Positions 31,089 through 40,158 of a DNA stretch of 64,000 nt are shown piece after piece. This DNA comes from Boesenbergia rotunda (lineage: Eukaryota; Streptophyta; Magnoliopsida; Zingiberales; Zingiberaceae): the NCBI GenBank assembly GCA_024364735.1, contig JAGFNQ010004757.1, positions 917,437-981,436 of the forward strand. Direction: 5' to 3'. The first letter of the stretch is position 1, and the number at the start of each line of letters is the position of its first letter. The translations under genes were made by a program, and so were the position numbers. The notes beneath the pieces were generated by a model. It was not told where the DNA came from, did not search any database, and was given only the letters and a program-made list of their open reading frames with translations.

Positions 31089-32159
31089 TGTTGAGGTAAT
31101 CTGTGGTCCGGAGTGAACAAGTGGTTTGATGTTTGGGCAAAGGGTTTAAGTGAGGTTTACCCTTGTTATCTCATATGTGTATGTTGAGTGTGCAGGTTGT
31201 ATAGGTTACATGTATGGACTTGACTGGATGGCCTCGGTACGGTGAAGGGTAGCATGGAGACAAGCTGGAGGCTTATATGCACCCGAGGGACCTTGGAGAG
31301 CAGGGACGATGAGCTGATGGGCACGGACTTCGAGACATGCGTGAAGAATGACATAGAGACAAGCTGGAGGCTTGCGTGTATCCGAGGGACGGGAGCCGAA
31401 GATAAAGAGGGCGCGAAGGCAATAGTCAAGGCTGCGGATGAGGAGTCAGTCGAGTCGTGAGGGTACGAGTGTTGTGTGATTGTACTCGGGAAATCCTAGG
31501 GTTTGAGTGCGGAGTGAAATGTACTCAGAAAGGGTAACCTTAGGTGGGTGAGTAGACCAGTCGACTGGCCTGGGGGCAGTCGACTGATGGAACTCACAGA
31601 AGGGTTCTGGCCGGGGACCAGTCGACTGCCCAGGGGCAGTTGACTGGTAGGTGGCTGGTGAGTTGGCTGAGAATTCAAACGTTGGGGTGCAACAGTCGAT
31701 TTCAGTGGCACCAGTCGACTGCCCTGGTTGGGGTGCAACGGTCAATTTCAGTGGCACCAGTCGACTGCCCTGGGGGCAGTCGACTGGTAGCGAGGGTGCA
31801 GCCCGAGTCCTATTTAAAGAGGACTCCGTGGTGGCTGAGATTCTTGACGAAACTCGCTTGGGTAAAGTGAGTTAGTAGTCTATTGTGATCAGAGAGCATC
31901 CGAAGTGTTGTGGTGAGGTTTCTCCACCCACAAGGAGCGACAGATCTAGCCGGAGGTTATCCAGGGGTTGATCCACCGAAGGATTCTTGGATTAGTCACC
32001 CGACCGGGGTGGATACCAAGTAAATCAGGTTGTTAGCATTGTTTATTTCTTATTTACTTTGCATATTATTGTTTCCGCTGCGCTAACGACTTTGTAGAGA
32101 TCAAAACGACGAAAAAGTGCTATTCACCCCCCCTCTAGCACGCCTGAAACGATCCATCA
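31089..32159 (+). mobile_element. 3' LTR of element D
   Basis: 1071 bp, same organisation as the 5' LTR but ~41 bp longer because the GGGGTGCAACGGTCAATTTC/CCAGTCGACTGCCC segment is duplicated (about 31681-31770), giving one extra palindrome. Confidence 0.92.
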
Positions 32160-32812
32160 GCGGGCTTGTGTGTGCATCCGAGGCACGAGAGCCGAAGGAA
32201 GAGAACTTCAAGGGACAAGTCAAGGAAGTGGACTTCAAGGCATACGCGAAGGATGAACTACGAAGTGAGTTTGAGTGAGTTTGTAAGATGGGCAGTCGAC
32301 TGCCAGAGGAAGTAGTCGACTGTTAGCGTAGAGTGGAAACTCATAGAAAGATCAGTCGACTGGTCTGCTCAAAAATAGAGCTGTTAGGGTAGCCGTTGGC
32401 TGGGCATCAGTCGACTGACCCTTGAGACTTGGAAGAGGTTTGTTTAACCGCTCTCTCCACTATTTAAATGGGAGCTTGAGATTTGGAAGAGGTTAGCTCT
32501 TCATTGTATGATCTTCTCTCTAGTGCTCAAGTGCTCATACTCCAAAGCGCTTACCTTCCTCCCAAAACCCTAGCTTTATATTGTAAGGAGGAAGAAGGAT
32601 TGTGAGAGGTTATTCTCTACCATGAAGGAGAAAAACTTAGCCGGAGATTGTTGGGGTGTGATCCACCGAAGGATCAAGGGATCGTCCACCTCAAGGACAC
32701 GCCGTGGAGTAGGAGCAAGAAATCTCCGAACCACGTAAACCGGTAACTTGTTAGCATTGCTTGTATTAATTGTTAAGTTTCCGCTTGTGCTAATTATTGT
32801 AGGAAGAATCCA

Positions 32813-34187
32813 AATTCGGGGTGACCGGGAGATGAACCGGGACAAAGTCGTGATCCTTCCTGTGAGCCTTTGAGCTTCCCTTAGACTTCGTGGTGGCGGC
32901 ATGTCGAGCAGTGCCTTGACCTTGCTCGGATTGGACTCGATACCCCTCTCGGTCACAATGTAGCCGAGGAACTTTTTGGTCCACGCTCCGAAGAGGCACT
33001 TGGTCGGGTTCAACTTCAGCCCGTACCTTCGCAGGGTGCGGTAGGTTTCTTCCACGTCCTGAACCAGATCAGTTGACTGAGCGGTCTTGATCAAGATATC
33101 ATTGACATAAACCTCGATGTTCCGCCTGATCTGCTCTCGGAATATCTTGTTCATTATGCGCTGGAAAGTATCCCCTGCATTTTTTATCCCGAATGGTATG
33201 ACAGTATAACAATACGTACCATCCGCGGTGATGAAGCTGACCTTCTCCTAGTCAGTGATAGCCAAGGGTACCTGATGATAACCCTGATAAGTGTCAAACA
33301 TGGAAATGATCTCACTGCCAGCCGTCGAGTCAACCATCTGATCAATCCTTGGCAACGAATAATAGTCCTTCAAGCACGCTCGGTTGAGTTCACGGAAATC
33401 AATGCAGACATGCCACTTGTTATCGGGCTTTAAAACTAGGATTACATTGGCTAGCCAGGCCGAGAATTGCACCTCCCGAATATGACCAGCTTCCAAAAGT
33501 TTTTCAATCTACGCCCAGATGACTTCATTCTGCGCGGAGCCAAAATCCCTCTTGTGTTGCTTAACTGGTCGGGCATTGGGGTAGACGTGTAACTGATGCT
33601 AGGCCACTTCCGGCAGGAACCCCTCTGAGATCCTTTATTGGCCAAGCGAACACGTCTCGGTTCTGTGCCAAGAAATCCACCAGCGGCTGCTTTAACTCAC
33701 CCGAGAGGTCAGCTGCTATCTTGATTTTCATTTCCTCCCAGCCGGGGAGTAGTTGGGCCTCCTCCTTGTCCTCATGCAACTCTACCCAAGGGGGAAGCTT
33801 GTACCATATTACAACTGATAGAGGGTCACCGCATCTTCTGACTCTACGACCGAACGTCATCCACATAGCATCGCCTAGAAACTCTCTGATCACCCTTAAC
33901 TTTGTCAACTCTGTCACCGACCAGGAACTTTATCTTAAGGTAAAAAGTTGAGACTACTGCCCGAAACTCATTGAGGACAGGTCGTCCCAAGATGGCATTG
34001 TAGGCGGAAGGGGGATCCACTATTAGAAAGGTAGACCACCTCGCCCTCTTTAGGGGTTCTGCGCCTAGAGACACGGCCAACCTTATCTGGCCGATCGGCT
34101 GCACCTCGTTTCCTATGAATCCGAACAGCGGCGTAGCCATAAGCTCCAGCTGGGTCAGCTCGACCTGCAGTTGGTCAAAGGCTCTTT
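32813..34187 (-). pseudogene. Gypsy pol fragment: protease end, RT, RT thumb
   Basis: Minus-strand Tat-like pol in several frames. From high to low coordinates: DQLQVELTQ and MATPLFGFIGNEVQPIGQI with IVDPPSAYNAILGRPVLNEF (protease end, 34170-33960); LVDFLAQNRDVFAW (about 33690); MEAGHIREVQFSAWLANVIL and WHVCIDFRELNRACLKDYYS, YQGYHQVPLAITD (33496-33248); then NIEVYVNDILIKTAQ, GLKLNPTKCLFGA and ERGIESNPSKVKALLDMPPP (33154-32830). The catalytic YVDD reads YVND. The 3' end is cut at about 32813 against LTR F, and the 5' end at 34187 against element B. Confidence 0.85.
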
Positions 34188-35918
34188 TGTATGGGTTTTA
34201 GGCCCTTGGATGGTGTGCATGGAACTTGTTCGTCGCTGTGTCCCTGGATTAAAATTTCATTAATTGAAATTAATCCGAACACAAACGGAATTTCCAAGCG
34301 ACTGTTTCATTGTCATGCTAATGACTTGAGCGATCGCTTGAACAAACTTGTTGTTTAAGCAATTCGACTCTTCTAGTCGGTTAGCCGCGGAAAAGACAAC
34401 GACGTAAGATCGCCGGTTTTTGTGTTTACAATTGAGGTCCAAGTTAATTAATGAATAATTAACAACAACGAGGAAAGATAAAGAACAAGAATGAATAAGA
34501 TCAATTCATACCTCTTGATCTTCTATTGTATGACCTCCCTCTTCTTGGACATCGTGTGGGCGACGATCTCCCAAGAATTAAAGCCTCCTAGACCGCACTT
34601 CTTTTTCTCTCTTGCTTGCGCCAATCCACAAAGAAAGAAGAAGCTTTCTTCCTTTCCTTTGTGCCGCCGGCCACCACCTCTTCCTCTTCTTCTTGTTGCG
34701 CCACCGACCACCACCTCCACGGATGAAGATCCTCGCCGGTCACCAAGGAGAATTCTCCTTCCCTTGCTAAAGCCGGCCACTAAAGGAAACAAAAGAAGAG
34801 GCGTCTCCCTTTGTGCGCCGCCCAACCCTAAACTCTAGGGTTTTGCCGCCGGCCAAGAGGGAAGAAGAGACGAGGTGGGAAAACCAAGAAATTAAACCAA
34901 AGAGTTATAAAACCAAAAAAAAGTTCTCCTTTGGGTCTAGGCTTCATGAGGTATTTATAGGCTACAATAGGGACCATGAGGAGGAGTTGGTTCTTGGCCA
35001 CCTACGAATTTTTTTAGGCATAAAAATTTTTAGCCACAAAAATTTTTAGCTACAAAAATTTGTAGCCACAAAAATTTTTTTAGCCACAAAACTGGATTTG
35101 TTAATAATGATCCAATCCACTAAAGGATCATTATTGAATTACCTCACCAACCCCCATAATAAAATATGGACTCCAATATATTATTTGTACAAAATTCTCC
35201 CCGTGTTTAGGATATCGCATGTTCGTTAATTAATTAATTAATCTGACAATTAATTAATTAACTTCTAACTCCATGAGTAGTACCACTCAACCTTATTATC
35301 ATGCCGGACCAAGTCCACCTGCAGGGTTTACATGATAAACTTTATGAGCTCCTCAAGGAAACATCATTATCCTAAAATAGGACACGGTTTCCTCCTATAA
35401 TCGACGGCACACCATACAAATAATATTATTTCCCAATTTACCGAGCCTATCGATTTAATGAATAAATCTCGCCCACTGGTAAATCAAAGAAATAAATACT
35501 AAGCACATATGTCTGTTATTATATTGAGATTAATAGCATATACAAAATAATATCTTGATGTCTGATTCAATTATATAGTCAGTATAAATTGAATCACCTC
35601 AAAGTTGGTCCGCTCAATACACTCAGAGTGTACTAGTATAACTCTATGGTCAAGACAGACTATATCAAATTACACTACAACTATGTCAATGGTTTGTCCA
35701 AGACCATCTAGGTTGTGAGCCTCTTCTTATACTCTACAAGAGACTGATAACATGATTTTCTGTGTGACACCACACACCATGTTATCTACAGTGTAAAGTA
35801 TTAGACAACATGCACACACATATATACAGATATAAAATACAATCATGATATTGTGATTCTTATTTCAAAATGTAGATATTCATACAAAAAGGCTAGGCTC
35901 TTAGTATACATCCTAATA
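34188..35918 (-). mobile_element. 3' LTR of element B
   Basis: 1731 bp, aligning to 48526-51241 once LTR E is removed. It contains short TTAATTAATTAATT palindromes near 35227-35262. The 115-codon plus-strand ORF at 34491-34838 recurs at 48828-49175 in the other LTR with the same kinds of change at all codon positions, so it is not a gene. The end CCTAATA is a mutated form of CCTAACA. Confidence 0.9.
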
Positions 35919-35951
35919 ATCTCCCACTTATACTAAAAGACTATGCTGCCA

Positions 35952-37126
35952 TCAAAGTGTCATACATCTGATTGTCATTCCCTCCACATGCCTATCAAAA
36001 GCTTTTGCTGGAAGGGCCTTAGTGAAAGGATATGCCAAGTTATCCTCCGATGCAATCTTAGCGACAACAACTTCTCCTCACTTTACGATCTCTCGTATCA
36101 GGTGGTACTTGGCTCTATGTGTTTACTCGCCTTATGGGCTTCGGGTTCTTCGAGTTTGTAACTGCACCACTGTTATCACAATAAATTGTGATAACTCTGG
36201 GAAAACCAAGAATCACATTCAAGTCCATCAAGAAGTTCCTGAGCCATACAACTTCTTTGGCCGCCTCAGAGGTTGTCACATACTCAACTTCCATGGTGGA
36301 GTCCGCCACGCACTTCTGCTTGACACTCCTCCAAACTATGGCTCCACCTTCTAAAGTAAACACATAACCCGAGGTAGACTTACTGTTATCCCTATCTGAT
36401 TGGAAGTCAGAATTTGTGTAACCCATAGGGAGTAGCTGATCTGCCTGGCAAACTACCATATAATCTCTAGTCCTTCTCAGGTACTTTAATATATGATTTA
36501 CCGCAGTCCAATGTCCGGTACTTTAATATATGATTTACCGCAGTCCAATGTCCTTGTCCTGGATTACTCTGATATATGCTAACCATGCCCATGGCAAAGT
36601 AGATATTCGGCCTCGTACACAACATAACATACATGAGGCTTCCTACAGCTGAAGCATAAGGAACCGCCTTTATCTCCTCTATCTCCTTTAATGTTTTAGG
36701 ACACATCTCTTTAGATAGAGGTACTCCATACCTAAAAGGTAGAAAACCTTTCTTAGAGTTCTGCATGCTAAAACAAGCTATGATAGTGTCAATATATGAA
36801 ACTTGAGATAAGCACAACATCCTTTTCTTACGATCCCTTATAACCTTAATCCCAAGGATGTGTCACACTTCTCCCAAGTCCTTCAAATTAAACTGTTTGG
36901 ACAACCATACTCTTACGTCTGATAACACTTTGACATTGTTGCCAATGAGCAAAATGACATCTACGTATAGTACAAGAAATACCACTACGTTTCCGTCACA
37001 TCTCTTGTATACACAAGACTCATCCGGACTTTGAATGAATCCATATGACTGGATTACCTCATCAAAAAGGATGTTCCAAGATCTAGAAACTTGCTTCAAT
37101 CCATAAATGGACCGATTAAGCTAACA
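35952..37126 (-). pseudogene. Element B Pol: RT C-terminal half and RNase H
   Basis: From high to low: MKQVSRSWNILFDEVIQSYG, VYKRCDGNVVVFLVLYVDVI (RT; YVDD has become YVDV, catalytic Asp lost), WLSKQFNLKDLGEV (37099-36863); SAVGSLMYVMLCTRPNIYFA (about 36650); RNase H GYTNSDFQSDRDNSKSTSGY and CVADSTMEVEYVTTSEAAKE (36420-36250); end TKALPAKAFDRHVEG (about 36000). A 37-bp tandem duplication (36480-36553) breaks the frame between RT and RNase H. The N-terminal half of the RT lies beyond element C at 44713-45233. Confidence 0.88.
36480..36553. repeat. 37-bp tandem duplication in element B pol
   Basis: GGTACTTTAATATATGATTT plus ACCGCAGTCCAATGTCC, twice in direct succession and identical. It adds a frameshift. 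Confidence 0.93.
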
Positions 37127-37219
37127 CGCAATGTTGATGCAGTCTGACCTGATTGTTATTTTGGTGTTAACACCGATTTAAGTTTAGTTGAGTAAGATAA
37201 GTTCGAATTAAGTCCTGGT

Positions 37220-37480
37220 CGAGGATTGGGCACGGATTTCGGTGAGTGAAGTCGGGTCCTAATGAGTGAAGCTAGGTGAAGAAAATCCTGGTGAGTGAAG
37301 CCGGGTCCTAGCGAGGGAAGCTAGGTGAAGAAAATTCTGGTGAGTGAAGTCGGGTCCTAGCAAGGGAAGCTAGCTGAAGGAAATTCTGGTGAGTAAAGCT
37401 GGGTCCTAACAAGGGAAGCTAGGTAAAGGAAATCCTAGTAAGTGAAGCTAGGATGGATTAAGTCCCGGTAAGTGAAACTG
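37220..37480 (+). repeat. ~50-bp tandem repeats in element C LTR
   Basis: Repeats of TGGTGAGTGAAGCCGGGTCC followed by TAGCGAGGGAAGCTAGGTGA and AGAAAATCC. About five copies here and five in the partner LTR (42855-43095), near the LTR start and before the palindrome array. Confidence 0.85.
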
Positions 37481-37669
37481 GGCATGAAGTCTTGGTCCGG
37501 GGGACTGAGCATTGAGTTTACTGGTCAGAGAGGGCGCGGGAGCTCGTCTCTGGACCAGACTGGGTCAGAGAAGGCAAGGGGGCCTGTTCTCTGGACTCAA
37601 GGTCGAAATGGTCGGAGATGGATCAGTTTGAAGTCCGATCAGGGAGTTGGCACGAACTCCCTCGGTTGT

Positions 37670-38290
37670 AGATCGGTCTGAAGTCCGATCAGGGAGTTGG
37701 CACGAACTCCCTTGATAGTAGATCGGTTTGGTGACCGATCCCGGATGTCTGATCGATCTGGTGATCAATCAGAAATAGATCAGAAATATTCTGTGTGATG
37801 ATTGATCGGTCTGGTGAACGATCAGAAATAGATCAGAAAGTTTCTGTGGGATTCACAGGAAACCCTGATCGGTCAAAGCGACCGATCAAGGCCCTCCGGA
37901 CCGATCAAGATGGCTCCTGATCAGTCAAGAGGTGGCCTGATCGGTCACTTTGACCGATCAGGACCTAACCTGATCGGTCATGAGACCGATCAGATGATTA
38001 TGGCTTGAAAGGTCAGGCTGTGGCCTGATCGGTTAGTAAACCGATCAGGTCGTGGCTGATCGGTCAGTGAGACCGATCAGTCCTTGGCTGATCGGTCAGC
38101 TGGACCGATCAGCCCTTGGCTGGGGTTCTTGAAGCTAACCCCCGAAGGAGGGTCAATGGTGACTTTCGCTACGGCAGATCTACTTTCCCTTGGCTGGTCA
38201 GTGATATCGATCAGATATTTACTAGATCGATCAGAGTGGAGTCTAATCGGTCAGGAGGGTGTCTGATCGGTCAGGGTGACCGATCAACGC
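37670..38290. repeat. GATCGGTC/GACCGATC palindrome array, 5' LTR of element C
   Basis: At least ten pairs of GATCGGTC and GACCGATC separated by 3-12 bp (e.g. TGATCGGTCACTTTGACCGA and GATCGGTCAGTGAGACCGAT), plus single boxes. The partner array is at about 43250-43875. Unlike the A and D arrays, several units follow one another with almost no linker. Confidence 0.93.
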
Positions 38291-39117
38291 CTCAGACCTT
38301 TAATTTAAATTACTGTCAGACCTCTGATTGCTTCTGATTTCATGCTGATTTCTTTTGATATGTTTTGATTTGCTTTGCTAATCAGTTTGTTGAGTGTGCA
38401 GATGATACAGAGACGATACAAGCCAAGAAGGAGGGTCAATGGTGACTTTCGCTACGGCAGGTTTGTTTCTTATCTGTTTGCAGGTTTCAACGGCTTCTGG
38501 CGGCTGGCTTCTAGTGACTAGCAACTGACCTAAGGCTCCAGCTGAAGAGGTCTTCAGTGAATTGAGGGCCCAGAAGAGGTCAGTGGGTGACGAAGCCGTG
38601 GATTAGTGGCTGACGAAGCCTGGTGATGAGCAGAAGGAAGGCTTAAGAGGAAGCTGGCGAAGCAGAGGAGAGCAACGAACAGAAAACTAAGCAAGGGCTT
38701 TGCTGTGGGTTTTGGCTGTGTTGTTGTTGTGCTCTCTTGTAGTGTTTCCTTGAAGCTTTCTGCTACATCTGTTGTGCTACCTTCTCGTGTTCTCCTGTAC
38801 GCATCCGATTCATTTCTGAGATTTGTGGAGAGGTTACTCCACCGAGAAGGAGTTTTTTTCTTATCCGGAGTTCCGGGGCTTGATCTGCCGATGATCAAGG
38901 GATCGCCCACCTCACGGGCACGCCAAGGAGTAGGGGCAAATTATCCCCGAACCTTGTAAACCCTTCTGTTAGCATCTGGTTTGTTTTCTGCTTGTGCTCT
39001 TTCTGTTCTGTTTTTCTTCCGCGGCTAACCTAAGTGCAGAAAGAATCAAAAGAAGCCAAAGGTTTTTGTGGATGGCTATTCACACCCCCCCCTCTCTAGC
39101 TATCCCAGATCCAACAA

Positions 39118-39492
39118 GTGGTATCAGAGTCTAGGGCTCTTTCCAACGGTTTAACACCCGAAGAGCAAAGGAGGATGGCTTTGAGAGAAGACTTCAGCAC
39201 CAACAGACTACCATTCTTTGATGGAGCTGGCTTCCAGTATTCGAGGTCAAGAATGGAGTACTACCTGAAAACCGACATTGGGATGTGGTTTTCGGTGAAG
39301 GAGGGATTCACACCTCCAAAAGATGCTGAGGGCAAGGAACTCGACTCATCAAGATGGTCAGCCGAACAAACCAGAAAGGGAGAGGCTGATGCTAAGGCTG
39401 TGGTCACCCTGTAGTGTGGGATGACCAAGGAGCAACTTATCAAGGTTGGTCCTTTCACAAGTGCTAAAGACCTATGGAACACCTCTGAAATC
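39118..39492 (+). pseudogene. Element C gag, N-terminal fragment
   Basis: An open frame from the PBS to 39414: PFFDGAGFQYSRSRMEYYLK is the Copia Gag start motif, and EEGFTPPKDAEGKELD-like residues follow. After a stop at 39412-39414 the same frame continues as MTKEQLIKVGPFTSAKDLWN and ends in GATCGGTC palindromes. So gag is cut within its capsid domain and no knuckle or pol follows. Confidence 0.8.
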
Positions 39493-39950
39493 TGATCGGT
39501 CCATAGATCGATTAGGAATCACCTCAGAATATGGGTCCTTATCAGAAAAACCTTCTGTATCGAACCTGAACAGTCCACCGACCGATTAGGACTCTCTCTG
39601 ATCGGTCACCTTGACCGATCAAGGCTGTATCTGATCGGTCAAGCAGATCGATCAGGATTTTCTATATCGAAATATCAAGTCTTACTGATCAAATCAAGTC
39701 CTCCTGATCAAGTCCTCCTGATCAAATCAAGTCCTCCTGATCAAGTCCTCCTGATCGGTCCAAAGACCGATCAGGGATCCTCCTAATCGGTCAAGCAGAC
39801 CGATCAGGGATCCTCCTGATCGGTCTGGTGACCGATCAGGAGCCTTCTGATCGGTCATGGTGACCGATCAGATCACTTCTGATCGATTAGGGAACTCCTT
39901 GAACGGTCCAATAAGCCCTCTAATCGATCAACCGTCCGATCTTCCCAATT
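39488..39950. repeat. Internal GATCGGTC/GACCGATC array of element C
   Basis: About nine palindrome pairs or half-pairs (39594-39626, 39636-39652, 39747-39775, 39785-39806, 39821-39839, 39848-39870 and others), with a short CTCCTGATCAAGTC repeat at 39680-39750. Same boxes as the LTR array but not a copy of it. It joins the cut gag to the leader of the extra ORF. Confidence 0.88.
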
Positions 39951-40158
39951 AAATTGGTTGGTGAACGATCCACCAACTCCATTAACTCTCTCCAAAGTCC
40001 TCAACCCTAGCCGCCGAACACCATCTTCTTCCTGTGAGTTCTTGCGCGAGCTCTCTGTGAGTTCTTTCTCTTGCGAGTTCTCTTGCATGAGCTCTCTTCT
40101 CTGCGGTTTCTCTTTTGCGAGAGCCCTCTGTGGTTTTCTTCTCAACCAACCGAGAACC
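39951..40158 (+). promoter_or_regulatory. Leader-like region of the extra ORF in element C
   Basis: Pyrimidine-rich, with AACCCTAGCCGCC (40003-40015) and several GAGTTCTTGCGCGAGCTCTC-type repeats (40035-40125), reaching GAGAACCATGG at 40153-40162. It resembles a plant 5' UTR. The ATG opens four codons (MAPK), then AAGTAAGAT, which looks like a damaged splice donor. No clear TATA box is seen. Confidence 0.45.

Larger units (their letters stand above)
27194..32159 (+). mobile_element. Element D: gag-only SIRE-like Copia retrotransposon
   Basis: 5.0-kb plus-strand element: LTRs 27194-28223 and 31089-32159 (TGTTGAGG...CGATCCATCA), TSD GCGGG, PBS TTGGTATCAAAGC at 28225-28237, PPT AAAAATGGGGAGAT at 31075-31088. 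The 2.9-kb interior encodes only Gag. Protease, integrase, RT and RNase H are all missing, so it must have been mobilised by another element. LTRs differ at a few percent of sites, and the right one has a local tandem duplication (about 31681-31770), so it is older than element A. Confidence 0.92.
26944..32812 (+). mobile_element. LTR F: truncated SIRE-type LTR, split by element D
   Basis: Left part 26944-27193 (TGTTAGTGTAATCGACC...) continues at 32165-32812 beyond element D. The D target duplication GCGGG marks both sides of the break. The right part has CAGTCGACTG palindromes at about 32289-32325, 32342-32360 and 32407-32417, a TATA-like CTATTTAAAT (32460-32469), and leader features shared with elements C and D (CCGGAG...GATCCACCGAAGGATCA). 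It is cut off around 32812 before its expected end and abuts a Gypsy fragment, so it is a solo or truncated LTR older than D. Confidence 0.75.
37132..39116 (+). mobile_element. 5' LTR of element C
   Basis: 1985 bp. It opens with seven or so GGTGAGTGAAGCCGGGTCCT / GGAAGCTAGGTGAAGGAAAT repeats (37220-37480), followed by a dense array of CTGATCGGTC...GACCGATCAG palindromes (about 37670-38290). CACCCCCCCCTCTCTAGCTA lies near the end. A 34-bp patch at 38144-38177 is a copy of 38427-38460 that the partner LTR lacks. Confidence 0.92.

Noticed and set aside
34491..34838. 115-codon plus-strand ORF in element B LTRs (also 48828-49175)
   Set aside because: Opposite to the element's transcription; the two copies differ at all codon positions alike and the composition is Pro/Leu-rich low complexity.
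37670..38290. CRISPR-like array in element C LTR
   Set aside because: The repeats are palindrome pairs with irregular short linkers in a plant LTR, with no uniform spacers and no cas genes.
39119..39131. Possible tRNA gene (TGGTATCAGAG)
   Set aside because: Only a primer-binding site complementary to the tRNA end; no cloverleaf around it.
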